DNA of 7,375 nucleotides from JADGGV01 sp035715725 (GCA_035715725.1 DASTKT010000113.1:1-7375), one strand, 5' to 3'; numbered from the stretch's first letter, positions 1 to 6,750 are shown. Program-made: numbers and translations. The notes: generated by a model not told the origin, from the letters alone.

Positions 1-326
1 GTGACCGGCACGCCGTCGCTCCAGCGCACGCCCCGGCGCAGGTGGAAGACGACGCCCGTATCCCCCAGGAGCTCCCAGCGCTCCGCCAGCCGCGGCCGCA
101 CCTCCAGCTTCGGCCCGTACTCCACCAGCGGCAGGAAGAGCATGAACCGGTTGATCTCCTGCGTCCAGCGCTCGGTCGAGACGAGCGGGTTCGCGAAATC
201 GAGATCGCCGGTGACGGCCATGACGGCGGTGCCGCCGTTCCTCGCGGCGGAGCGGTCCCCGCACCCGGGCAGGGCCAGGGCCAGCGCTAGGGCGCAGGTG
301 AGCCGGGCAGCAGCTCGCGACCGCAT
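1..326 (-). CDS. Family-5 ABC solute-binding lipoprotein, N-terminal part (C-terminus off the left edge)
   Basis: The first 108 codons of a gene that continues beyond position 1. The ATG is at 326-324 and is preceded by GGAG eight bases upstream. The product starts with a short Arg-containing n-region and an Ala/Leu-rich hydrophobic stretch (about residues 8-19), followed by the lipobox Leu-Pro-Gly-Cys with Cys22 as the predicted lipidated residue. The mature part opens with GGTAV and continues through NPLVSTERW, a PLVEYGP block, RPRLAERWEL and VVFHLRRGVRWSDG. This order (opening Gly-Gly, a 'Pro-Leu-Val' strand, 'LAERWE', then 'FHLR.GV.W.DG') is the usual N-terminal pattern of SBP_bac_5 proteins, which deliver peptides, nickel or other ligands to Dpp/Opp-type importers. 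The ligand cannot be inferred from this fragment. It lies 88 bases after the phosphorylase on the same strand and could be read through from that operon or have its own promoter. No clear promoter or terminator was seen in the gap. Confidence 0.85.
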   Translation of the reverse strand, partial: MRSRAAARLTCALALALALPGCGDRSAARNGGTAVMAVTGDLDFANPLVSTERWTQEINRFMLFLPLVEYGPKLEVRPRLAERWELLGDTGVVFHLRRGVRWSDGVPV

Positions 327-414
327 CGTCGGTGCTCCGTTGATGGATGGACGGGGGGCCAGACCGGGGAGGCCGCCGTAAGTATCGGCTGCTAACCGAC
401 TGGAGACAAGCGAG

Positions 415-1248
415 CTACGCCAGCTCGACGTCGGGGAGGCGCTGGAGCTCGGTGAGGATCCCCCGCAGGAGGGCGGCGAAGCGGCCCGCCGCCTCCGCGG
501 CGGCCGCGACCACGTCGGCGTGGCTGAGCGGCTCGGCGGCGAAACCCGACGCGGCGTTCGTGACGAGCGAGATGCCGAGCACGCGGATGCCGAGCGCCCG
601 CGCCACGATGACCTCCGGGATGGTGCTCATACCGACGGCGTCCGCGCCCATGCGGCGGTACATCCGGACCTCGGCCGGCGTCTCGTAGCTCGGACCGCTC
701 ACGGCCAGGTACACGCCACGGACGAGCCGGATCCGGCGGTCGAGGGCGACCCGCTCGGCGATCGCGCGCAGCTCCGGGTCGTACGGCTCCGACATGTCGG
801 GGAACCGGGGATCGCCCGGGATCACCGGTCCGATCAGCGGGTTACGACCCATCAGGTTGATGTGGTCGTCGATGAGCATGAGGTCGCCGGCGCGGAACGC
901 GGGATTCACGCCGCCGGCGGCGTTCGTGACGATCATCGTGCGGGCGCCGAGCGCGGCGGCGGCGCGGACCGGGAGCGCCAGGAGCTCGGGCGGGTGCCCC
1001 TCGTAGAGATGGAAGCGCCCCTGGAGCGCCAGGCATTCGACACCCTCGGCCCGGCCGGCGACGAGCTGGCCCCGGTGCCCCTCGACCGTGACCGGCGGAA
1101 AGCCCGGGATGTCGCGGAACGGGATCCGGACCGCATCGTCGAGCTCATCGGCGAAGGTGCCGAGCCCCGACCCGAGGACGAGGAGCACCCGCGGCCGAAC
1201 CGTCAGCCGTTCGTGCAGGAACGCGAGCGTGTCCGTGATGCTCTGCAT
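415..1248 (-). CDS. punA: Purine nucleoside phosphorylase, trimeric PNP family
   Basis: A 277-residue cytosolic enzyme, a normal full length for trimeric PNP. The family catalyses phosphorolysis of inosine, guanosine and their deoxy forms to free base plus (deoxy)ribose-1-phosphate. Visible motifs are: phosphate-binding GSGLG (26-30, Ser27); GHRGQLV (57-63, His58); GRFHLYEGH (77-85, with Arg78, His80, Tyr82 and Glu83); NAAGG (109-113); GPSYETPAE (185-193, with Tyr188 and Glu189); and VGMSTIPE (205-212, with Met207 and Ser208). SLVTNAASG (227-235) supplies Asn231, and His243 follows. By family knowledge, Glu189 plus Asn231 correspond to the pair that selects 6-oxopurines; methylthioadenosine phosphorylases instead have Asp at the Asn position. 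The start lies four bases after the stop of the upstream permease. The GAGG before it is only two bases from the ATG, so expression probably depends on translational coupling. Co-localisation with a BMP-type importer supports a role in nucleoside salvage. Confidence 0.95.
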   Translation of the reverse strand: MQSITDTLAFLHERLTVRPRVLLVLGSGLGTFADELDDAVRIPFRDIPGFPPVTVEGHRGQLVAGRAEGVECLALQGRFHLYEGHPPELLALPVRAAAALGARTMIVTNAAGGVNPAFRAGDLMLIDDHINLMGRNPLIGPVIPGDPRFPDMSEPYDPELRAIAERVALDRRIRLVRGVYLAVSGPSYETPAEVRMYRRMGADAVGMSTIPEVIVARALGIRVLGISLVTNAASGFAAEPLSHADVVAAAAEAAGRFAALLRGILTELQRLPDVELA

Positions 1249-1252
1249 GGCC

Positions 1253-2137
1253 TCAATCCGTGACCGTGGCGGCCTTCCCGAGGGCCGCGGGCGGCGTGGC
1301 GCGGCCGACGACGCCGGCGAGCGCCACGATCGTCAGCACGTACGGGATCATCGCGATGAACTGCGACGGAATGGCCGTGACCGTCTGCAACTGGATCTCG
1401 AGCGTCTCGGCGGCGGCGAAGAGGAGGCAGGCAGCGCCGGCGCGCAGCGGGTCCCAGCGGCCGAAGATCACGGCGGCGAGCGCGATGAAGCCGCGGCCGG
1501 CCGTCATCTGGTCACTGAACTGGTGCTGCTCGATGGCGAGGTAGACGCCGCCGAGGGCGGCGAGCGCGCCGGAGAGCAGCACGGCGACCGTGCGCACCCG
1601 CGGCACCGAGACGCCCAGCGACTCGGCGGCCTCGGGGTGCTCGCCGGCGGCCCGGAGCCGCAGCCCGAATGGCGTGCGGTAGACCAGCCAGGCCGTGACC
1701 GGCACCGCGGCGAGCCCGACCCAGAGGAGCGGGTTGCCGAGCGACGAGAGCAAGCCCCTCCCGGCCTCGCCGAAGCCGGGGACGCGCGGCGAGTTCGAGG
1801 AGCTGTCGAAGGCCAGGAGCAGGAAGAAGCGGGTGGCGCCGACGACCAGCAGGTTGATGGCGATTCCGACGATGACCTGGTCGGCGCGGAAGCGAACGAC
1901 GCAGAGCGCGTAAAGCGCCCCCAACGCGATCCCGGCGGCGACGCCCGCGCCGACGCCGACCCAGGCTCCGCCGCCGTAGAAGTCGCCGAGCACGGCGCCG
2001 AACGCGCCGCCGAGCATGAAGCCCTCGAGGCCGAGCGCGACCAGCCCGGAGCGCTCGGAGAGGACGCCGCCCACCGCCGCGAAGAGAAACGGGATGGCGA
2101 TCCGGATGGTCTGGAGCAGGAACGCGAGGAGGATCAT
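1253..2137 (-). CDS. Nucleoside-type ABC transporter permease (second permease, BPD_transp_2 family)
   Basis: A 294-residue inner-membrane protein rich in hydrophobic segments (roughly residues 4-24, 35-52, 58-82, 87-110, 136-152, 183-202, 215-245 and 258-278). Family landmarks are SERSGLVALGLEGFMLGGAFG (27-47), which resembles the usual 'SERSG.V.IGLEG.M' block; an ADQVIVGIAINLL block (85-97); GEHPEAAESLGVSV (165-178), the cytoplasmic loop that should contact the ATPase; and GRGFIALAAVIFGRWDP (214-230). This set is typical of the shorter of the two permeases in BMP/PnrA-linked importers (the YufQ/BmpC group). The start was set at ATG 2137-2135: it overlaps the preceding stop as ATGA, and GGGAGG sits eight bases upstream. 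The reading frame stays open further upstream, but that extension runs antiparallel-free through permease 1 in another frame and has no membrane-protein character. The two permeases should form a heterodimeric channel for purine nucleosides. Confidence 0.93.
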   Translation of the reverse strand: MILLAFLLQTIRIAIPFLFAAVGGVLSERSGLVALGLEGFMLGGAFGAVLGDFYGGGAWVGVGAGVAAGIALGALYALCVVRFRADQVIVGIAINLLVVGATRFFLLLAFDSSSNSPRVPGFGEAGRGLLSSLGNPLLWVGLAAVPVTAWLVYRTPFGLRLRAAGEHPEAAESLGVSVPRVRTVAVLLSGALAALGGVYLAIEQHQFSDQMTAGRGFIALAAVIFGRWDPLRAGAACLLFAAAETLEIQLQTVTAIPSQFIAMIPYVLTIVALAGVVGRATPPAALGKAATVTD

Positions 2138-3234
2138 GCGTCGGCCCTCCCGCGGGAGCTCCGCAGCAGCCGCCGGACCTCCGGCACCGTGACGGCGACG
2201 GCGAGGATCACGACGGCCTGCAGCACCTCGACCATCTGCTTCGGCACGACGGCGTGGATGGCCAGGCCGCCCTGGGACAGCGTGGCGAAGAAGAGCGCGG
2301 CCAGCACGACCCCGAGCGGGTGGTTGCGCCCGACGAGCGCGACGGCGATGCCGAGGAAGCCGGCGCCGCCGGCGAAGCCCTCCTCGTAGTAGCGCTTGTA
2401 GCCCAGCACGAAGTTGACGCCGCCGAGCCCGGCGAGCGCGCCGGAGATGACGAAGGCGCGAAACCAGACCCTGCCGACGTCCACGCCGCCGTATTCGGCC
2501 GCCGGCGGCTGGAGCCCAACGGCGCGCAGCTCGTAGCCGGCGCGCGTGCGGAAGAGGTACCACCACCCCAGCGCGGCAACGGCGAGGGCGACGAGGAGCG
2601 TCAGGTTCGCGGCGGAGCCGTGGAACGCCGGGATCAGGCCGGCCAGCCGGGCGACCGCGCCGGCGTGGATCTCCGGCGTATGCAGCGTCTCGGGAACGTG
2701 CAGGTGCGCCGCCACGACGTAGTTCAGCAGCGCCAGCACGATGAAGTTCAGCATGATGGTGACGATGACCTCGTGGGCGCCGAGGCGGGCCTTGAGGATT
2801 CCCGGCACGGCGCCGACGCTGCCGCCGCCGACCATGGCCGCGAGCAGGGCGAGGGGTACGGCGACGAGGGCGGGCGTGCCGGCGGGGAGCGCGAGCCCGA
2901 CGAGCGCGGCGAGGAAGCCGCCCGCGGCGAGCTGGCTCTCCGCGCCGATGTTGAAGAGCCCGGCGCGCAGGCCGAACGCGACGGCCAGGCCGGTGAAGAC
3001 GAGCGTCGTCGCCTTGAACAGCACCTGGCCGAAGCCGTAAGCGTTGCCCCACGTGCCGGCGAGCAGCAGCCGGTAGACCTCTCCCGGCGGCTGGCCGACG
3101 GCGAGGATGAGCAGGTCGCCGATGACGAGCGCGAGGAGGATGGCGACGAGGGGCGGGAGGAGCGCTTCCTCGAGGAGCGCCCGGGTGCGCGGCGACAGCC
3201 CGCGGGCGCGGCGCGCGTCCGTGGCGCGACTCAC
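2134..3234 (-). CDS. Nucleoside-type ABC transporter permease (first permease, BPD_transp_2 family)
   Basis: A 366-residue inner-membrane protein. An Arg-rich cytoplasmic head (residues 1-22) is followed by a first hydrophobic helix (about 24-47) and further membrane segments near 73-90, 103-145, 155-176, 208-227, 256-280, 290-320 and 335-350. Landmarks are FGLRAGLFNIGAESQLAAGGF (87-107), the family's 'FNIGAEGQ' block, in which the usual Gly before Gln is Ser here; GAHEVIVTIMLNFI (152-165); GGVNFVLGYKRYYEEGFAGGAGFLGIAVALVGRNHP (271-306, read as a block); and a short charged tail. The length fits the longer permease of BMP/PnrA-linked importers (the YufP group). The GTG at 3234-3232 was chosen because it overlaps the ATPase stop as GTGA and gives the expected N-terminus. 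Upstream sequence in the same frame is only the out-of-frame shadow of the ATPase gene. A G-rich run just before the GTG is a poor ribosome-binding site, so coupling to the ATPase is likely. Confidence 0.93.
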   Translation of the reverse strand: MSRATDARRARGLSPRTRALLEEALLPPLVAILLALVIGDLLILAVGQPPGEVYRLLLAGTWGNAYGFGQVLFKATTLVFTGLAVAFGLRAGLFNIGAESQLAAGGFLAALVGLALPAGTPALVAVPLALLAAMVGGGSVGAVPGILKARLGAHEVIVTIMLNFIVLALLNYVVAAHLHVPETLHTPEIHAGAVARLAGLIPAFHGSAANLTLLVALAVAALGWWYLFRTRAGYELRAVGLQPPAAEYGGVDVGRVWFRAFVISGALAGLGGVNFVLGYKRYYEEGFAGGAGFLGIAVALVGRNHPLGVVLAALFFATLSQGGLAIHAVVPKQMVEVLQAVVILAVAVTVPEVRRLLRSSRGRADA

Positions 3235-4769
3235 GCGGCCCCCCGGCCGGCGCCGCACATGTGCTCGCCCACGATCTCCTTGTCGGCTTCCTGGCGGGGG
3301 AGGACGGCGGCGATCCGGCCGCGATAGAGCACGGCGATGCGGTCCGCGAGCGCGAAGACCTCGTCCAGGTCCGCCGAGACGAGCAGGACGGCCTTGCCGG
3401 CGTCGCGGGCCCGGCGCAGCTCTGCGTGGATGAACTCGATGGCGCCGACGTCGACACCGCGCGTGGGCTGCGCCGCGAGCAGCGCCGAGAAGTCGCGCCC
3501 CATCTCCCGGGCGATGACGATCTTCTGCTGGTTCCCCCCGGAGAGCGCGCGGGCCGCGAGCGAGGCGTCCGGCGGCCGGATGTCGAAGCCGCGGATCTTC
3601 TCCTCCGCGTTCCGCTCGATGCGCTCCCGGTCGAGGACCCCGCGGCGGGCGTAGCGGTCCTGCAGGCCGAGAATCAGGTTGTCGCCGACGGAGTAGTCCA
3701 GGATGAGACCACGGGAATGCCGGTCCTCGGGGATGTGGGACAGGCCGGAGCCGGTCCGCTCCCGGGGGCTGCGTGCCGACAGCTCCTGGCCGGCCAGGCG
3801 GATCGAGCCGGATGCCGCCGGCCTCAGCCCGGCGATGGCCTCGACCAGCTCCGTCTGGCCGTTCCCCTCCACGCCGGCGATGCCGAGGATCTCCCCGGCC
3901 GTGATGGCGAAGCTCACGCCGTCCACGGCGTTGCCGCCCCGGCCGCCCCGGACCACGAGATCCTTCACCTCGAGGACGGCGCCGCGGCCGCTCGGCGGCG
4001 GCGCCGCGGCCCCGGCGGCCAGGGCGACATCGCGCCCGACCATGGCCCGCGCGAGCTCGGCGGGCGTGGTCGCGGCCGTGGCGAAGCGGGCCACCGTGGC
4101 GCCGTGCCGCATGACCGTGACCGTGTCCGAGATCTCCACCACCTCGTCGAGCTTGTGCGTGATGAGGATCACGGTTCCCCCACCGTCGCGCAGGCGGCGC
4201 AGCACGCGCCAGAGGTCCTGCACCTCCGGCGGCGAGAGCACGGCGGTCGGCTCGTCCAGGATCAGGATGCGCGCGCCGCGGAACAGCGTCTTCAGGATCT
4301 CGCACCGCTGCGCCTCGCCCACGGTGAGATCGCCGACGCGCGCGTCCGGCGGGACCTCGAGCCCGGTCTCCGCGACCAGCTCCGCGACGGCGCGGCGCGC
4401 CCGGCCGAGATCGAGGACGGGGCCCTTCGTGAACTCGCGGCCCAGCACCACGTTCTCGGCCACCGTCAGCGTCGGCACCAGCATGAAGTGCTGGTGCACC
4501 ATGGCGACGCCGGCGGCGATCGCCTGCGCCGTCGTCCACCCGGTGACCTCGCGCCCGTTCACCCGGACGACGCCGGCGTCCGGGCGGTAGAGCCCGGCCA
4601 GGATGCGCATGAGCGTGGACTTGCCCGCGCCGTTCTCGCCGACGAGCGCGTGGATCTCGCCGGCGCGGACCGAGAGGTCGGCTCCGCGGTTCGCGCGCAC
4701 GGCGCCGAAGCTCTTCTCGATCGCCGCCATCTCGACGGCGAGGTCCGCCGCGGGTCCGGTCACGCTCAT
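3231..4769 (-). CDS. Two-domain ABC ATPase of a BMP/PnrA-type nucleoside importer
   Basis: A 512-residue cytosolic ATPase with two fused nucleotide-binding domains, the usual size for this family (YufO-like, related to sugar-importer ATPases). Domain 1 (about 10-245) has Walker A GENGAGKST (44-52), Q-loop VHQHF (Gln93), a signature-like LTVGEAQRCEI (148-158), Walker B LILDEPTAVLSPPE (Asp172, Glu173) and the switch His205 in ITHK. Domain 2 (about 265-505) is degenerate: its P-loop reads GVEGNGQTE (299-307) and lacks the Walker A Lys. It keeps the signature LSGGNQQK (409-416), but AAQPTRGVDVG replaces the catalytic Glu with Gln434, and SADLDE replaces the switch His. These substitutions are characteristic of the family rather than damage, and imply one hydrolysing composite site. 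The ATG at 4769-4767 overlaps the stop of the binding-protein gene as ATGA, and the gene ends in a GTGA overlap with permease 1. Confidence 0.95.
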   Translation of the reverse strand: MSVTGPAADLAVEMAAIEKSFGAVRANRGADLSVRAGEIHALVGENGAGKSTLMRILAGLYRPDAGVVRVNGREVTGWTTAQAIAAGVAMVHQHFMLVPTLTVAENVVLGREFTKGPVLDLGRARRAVAELVAETGLEVPPDARVGDLTVGEAQRCEILKTLFRGARILILDEPTAVLSPPEVQDLWRVLRRLRDGGGTVILITHKLDEVVEISDTVTVMRHGATVARFATAATTPAELARAMVGRDVALAAGAAAPPPSGRGAVLEVKDLVVRGGRGGNAVDGVSFAITAGEILGIAGVEGNGQTELVEAIAGLRPAASGSIRLAGQELSARSPRERTGSGLSHIPEDRHSRGLILDYSVGDNLILGLQDRYARRGVLDRERIERNAEEKIRGFDIRPPDASLAARALSGGNQQKIVIAREMGRDFSALLAAQPTRGVDVGAIEFIHAELRRARDAGKAVLLVSADLDEVFALADRIAVLYRGRIAAVLPRQEADKEIVGEHMCGAGRGAA

Positions 4770-5803
4770 CGCTCCGTGGGGACCGTGATGCGGCCGTCGA
4801 TGATCAGCTGCCGGATCTGCTCGACCCGCGCGCGCACCGGGTCGGGGATCAGGTTGCGGTTCCGCTCGTCGTAGACGTAGCCCACGCCGCCCTCCTTCAG
4901 GCCGAATGAGTAGATGCCGCCGGTGAACGTCCCCTCGCGGACGCGCTGCGCGATGTCGAAGACGGCGGCATCGACGTTCTTGACCATGGAGGTCATGACG
5001 TGGCCGGGCGCCTCGTCGTACTGGTCGGAGTCGACGCCGATGGCGTAGTTGCCGGTCTGGCGCGCCGCCTCGAAGACACCGAGGCCGGTCGAGCCCGAGG
5101 CGTGGAAGATGACGCGGACCCCCTGCTGGTACTGGCTGAGCGCCAGCTCCTTCCCCTTGGCGGGGTTGCGGAACGCCTCGGGCGTCGCGCCGGCGTACTG
5201 CGCCACGACCTGGCAGTCGGGGCAGACGTACTTCACGCCGGCGCGGTAGCCCGCCTCGAACTTGTGGATGAGCGGGGAGTCCATGCCGCCGACGAAGCCG
5301 ATCCGCTTCGATCCCCCCGCCAGCGCCGCGATCGCGCCAACGAGAAACGAGCCCTCCTCCTCGCGGAACTTCAGTGCGGCGAGGTTCGGCGGCGGCGGGA
5401 CGACGTTGCCGGCGGCGTCCACCTTGAGCGCGTAGTCGACGCCCGCGAACGCGACGTTCGGGTACTCCTGGGCGAGCTGCGTGAGGTCGTCCGTGAAGAT
5501 GAAGCCGACGCCGACGACGAGGTTCATCCCCTCGGCGGCGAGGAGCCGCAGCCCCGCCTCGCGGTCCGGCCCTTCGCCGGGCTCGATGTAGCGGGTCTCG
5601 ACGCCCAGCTCGCGCGCCGCCCTCTCGGCGCCGCGGTAGGCCGCGTCGTTGAAGGACTTGTCGCCACGGCCGCCGACGTCGAACACGACGCCGAGCCGCT
5701 CGCGCGCCGCGCCCGAGGCCACCGCGGCGCCGCGGGGATGCACGAGGAGCAGGGCGAGGTGGATCGCCACGAGGGCGGCGACGAGGAGCAGCAGCTTGCG
5801 CAT
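4766..5803 (-). CDS. BMP/PnrA-family nucleoside-binding protein of the ABC importer
   Basis: A 345-residue exported protein. The N-terminus is Met-Arg-Lys plus a Leu/Ala/Val-rich helix (4-21), then His-Pro-Arg and a short Ala-rich segment with Ala27-Val28-Ala29 as a plausible signal-peptidase I site. There is no Cys in the first 190 residues, so it is not a lipoprotein, unlike PnrA and BmpA. The mature protein has the family pattern: LGVVFDVGGRGDKSFNDAAYRGAERA (37-62), VVGVGF plus TDDL (96-107), VAFAGVDY (117-124), the FREEEGSFLVGAIA block (146-159), RIGFVGGMDSPLIHKFEAGYRAG (167-189), VIFHASGSTGLGVFEAA (231-247), GVDSDQ (256-261) and TSMVKNVDAAV (271-281). By family knowledge these are periplasmic purine-nucleoside receptors. 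A CPDC pair (Cys194, Cys197) is notable. It heads the transport operon 81 bases after the rhomboid stop. No Shine-Dalgarno sequence is obvious before the ATG; no better in-frame start was found, and the MRKLLLL start fits export. Confidence 0.93.
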   Translation of the reverse strand: MRKLLLLVAALVAIHLALLLVHPRGAAVASGAARERLGVVFDVGGRGDKSFNDAAYRGAERAARELGVETRYIEPGEGPDREAGLRLLAAEGMNLVVGVGFIFTDDLTQLAQEYPNVAFAGVDYALKVDAAGNVVPPPPNLAALKFREEEGSFLVGAIAALAGGSKRIGFVGGMDSPLIHKFEAGYRAGVKYVCPDCQVVAQYAGATPEAFRNPAKGKELALSQYQQGVRVIFHASGSTGLGVFEAARQTGNYAIGVDSDQYDEAPGHVMTSMVKNVDAAVFDIAQRVREGTFTGGIYSFGLKEGGVGYVYDERNRNLIPDPVRARVEQIRQLIIDGRITVPTER

Positions 5804-5817
5804 CGGGTGGTCGTTTC

Positions 5818-5832
5818 GGCGGCCCGGCCGCC
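5818..5832. repeat. Perfect 7-bp palindrome between the rhomboid and binding-protein genes
   Basis: GGCGGCC and GGCCGCC are exact reverse complements around one central base. The element lies 15-29 bases upstream of the binding-protein ATG, inside the 81-base gap after the rhomboid stop. It has no T-run on either side, so it is not an intrinsic terminator. It could be an operator or an RNA hairpin near the translation start, or a chance product of the GC-rich composition. Confidence 0.4.
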
Positions 5833-5884
5833 AGGCTCGTGTCGTGGGGCGACGGCTCGAGCGCCGCCACCCGGGTCGTGCATG

Positions 5885-6664
5885 CTATCCCGGCCACCGC
5901 CACTGGTTCCGGCGGCCCTCCTCCTCGTATCGCTGCGCCGCCTTCGCCTCGCGCGCCGCCACCAGCGCGCGGTTCTCGAACAGCTTGACCAGCAGCGCGC
6001 CCGTGACGAACCCGCCCACATGCGCCCAGAACGCCACACCGCCGCCGGGCTGCGCGCCCGCACGCGTCGAGATGAGCTGCACCGCGAACCACTCCCCGAG
6101 GATGAACCACGCCGGGACGGGAATGATCCGGATGATGAAGAAGAAGATGAACAACGTCTGGATCCGCACCCGCGGGTACAGGACGATGTACGCGCCCATG
6201 ACCCCGCTGATCGCGCCCGACGCACCCACCGTGGGCACCGGCGAGGACGGATCCGAGAGCACCTGCGCCATCGCCGCCGCCAGCCCGGTCAGCAGGTAGA
6301 AGACCAGGTAGCGGACGTGCCCCATGGAATCCTCGATGTTGTTCCCGAAGATCCACAGGAACCACATGTTCCCGATCAGGTGCATCCAGCTCCCGTGCAG
6401 GAACATGCTCGTCAGCAGCGCCTGCCACGTGAGGCCGCCGAAGCGGCAGGCCGCCCCCGGACCCAGCACCACCCCGCCGTAGCTGCCGGTCCGCCCCGTC
6501 ACCTCCGCGGGGATCATCCCGTACTCGCACACCGTCCGCGTCAACAGCCCCGGCGAGGCGCCCGCCCCCTCGACGTACAGCCACACGATGACGTTCGCCA
6601 GGATCAGCGCCACGGTCACGTACGGCGTCAGGATCGTGGGGTTCTCGTCGCGCAGCGGGATCAA
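5885..6664 (-). CDS. Rhomboid family intramembrane serine protease
   Basis: A 259-residue polytopic membrane protease. Rhomboids cleave transmembrane substrates within the bilayer using a Ser-His dyad. Visible features are: an IPLRDENPT start; helix 1 (about 14-31); an extended loop with Cys46 and Cys73; the conserved HGSWMHLIGNMWFLWIFGNNIEDSMG stretch (90-115, with His95 and Asn99 as the likely oxyanion-side residues); VRYLVFYLLTG (117-127); the nucleophile motif TVGASGAISG (145-154, Ser149); helices at about 155-163, 167-182 and 184-197; and WAHVGGFVTGALL (213-225) with catalytic His215. A charged tail ends in Trp-Arg-Trp-Pro-Gly. Both dyad residues are present, so it should be active. The frame is open upstream to 6742, but the TTG at 6664-6662 was chosen because GAGGAG lies five bases before it and the family typically begins right at 'IPLRD'; the upstream extension is Arg-rich and overlaps the promoter. 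The substrate is unknown, and a link to the nucleoside importer downstream is not implied by family knowledge. Confidence 0.95.
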   Translation of the reverse strand: MIPLRDENPTILTPYVTVALILANVIVWLYVEGAGASPGLLTRTVCEYGMIPAEVTGRTGSYGGVVLGPGAACRFGGLTWQALLTSMFLHGSWMHLIGNMWFLWIFGNNIEDSMGHVRYLVFYLLTGLAAAMAQVLSDPSSPVPTVGASGAISGVMGAYIVLYPRVRIQTLFIFFFIIRIIPVPAWFILGEWFAVQLISTRAGAQPGGGVAFWAHVGGFVTGALLVKLFENRALVAAREAKAAQRYEEEGRRNQWRWPG

Positions 6665-6669
6665 GCGGG

Positions 6670-6675
6670 CTCCTC
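6670..6675 (-). promoter_or_regulatory. Ribosome-binding site that fixes the rhomboid TTG start
   Basis: On the minus strand this reads GAGGAG, followed by CCCGC and then TTG. It is the best Shine-Dalgarno match near this end of the gene, and it decides in favour of the TTG over the ATG far upstream at 6742. Confidence 0.75.
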
Positions 6676-6690
6676 GGAGGCGGTGCGCGC

Positions 6691-6720
6691 AGGATAGCGC
6701 TCCGCTGGAGCGGTTGGCAA
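6691..6720 (-). promoter_or_regulatory. Putative sigma70-type promoter for rhomboid and possibly the nucleoside operon
   Basis: On the minus strand, TTGCCA (6720-6715, five of six bases matching TTGACA) is followed by 18 bases and TATCCT (6696-6691, four of six matching TATAAT). A start near 6684 would leave a leader of about 20 bases containing the GAGGAG ribosome-binding site before the TTG. The relative scarcity of A/T in the surroundings makes the match stand out, but it is inferred from sequence only. Whether transcription continues past the 81-base gap into the importer genes is unknown. Confidence 0.5.
6698..6712. repeat. 6-bp inverted repeat inside the rhomboid promoter spacer
   Basis: CGCTCC and GGAGCG flank the triplet GCT, lying exactly between the proposed -35 and -10 boxes. 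The position suggests an operator. The same geometry (6-bp stem, 3-base loop) recurs in the neighbouring hairpin array, so it may instead be an outlying member of that repeat family. Confidence 0.4.
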
Positions 6721-6750
6721 GCCGCGGCCGATGGCGGCGCACGCTTTCGC

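Noticed and set aside
384..398. Terminator between the phosphorylase and the family-5 binding protein (TCGG/CCGA hairpin)
   Set aside because: The stem is only four base pairs and there is no T-run on the transcribed strand, so it is too weak to call.
415..1248. Methylthioadenosine phosphorylase instead of purine nucleoside phosphorylase
   Set aside because: The base-site residue is Asn231, not Asp, and the segment reads MSTIPE with SLVTNAASG, which is the purine nucleoside phosphorylase pattern.
1088..2389. 433-residue open frame on the plus strand opposite the permease and phosphorylase genes
   Set aside because: It is antisense to two well-supported genes and has low-complexity Arg/Glu/Ala/Asp composition with no recognisable domain. 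Such frames are expected opposite genes with strong GC bias at third positions.
2134..4539. Long N-terminal extension of permease 1 (801 residues in total)
   Set aside because: The part before residue ~436 is the shadow of the ATPase gene in another frame. The GTG overlapping the ATPase stop gives the family length.
4040..4770. Degenerate second nucleotide-binding domain and signature changes as signs of an inactive ATPase
   Set aside because: Loss of the Walker A Lys, catalytic Glu and switch His in domain 2 is the normal pattern of this two-domain importer ATPase family. Domain 1 keeps its Walker A, Walker B and switch His.
3261..4874. 537-residue plus-strand open frame opposite the ABC ATPase
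   Set aside because: The opposite strand encodes a complete ATPase with all motifs in order. This frame has no domain and shows the composition of an antisense shadow.
5000..6697. 565-residue plus-strand open frame spanning the receptor and rhomboid genes
   Set aside because: It crosses two real minus-strand genes and their intergenic gap, is rich in Arg/His/Asp, and has no domain or ribosome-binding site.
6665..6742. Rhomboid start at the upstream ATG (6742)
   Set aside because: The added 26 residues are Arg-rich and cover the promoter-like boxes and the GAGGAG site. The TTG at 6664 has proper spacing and gives the typical N-terminus.
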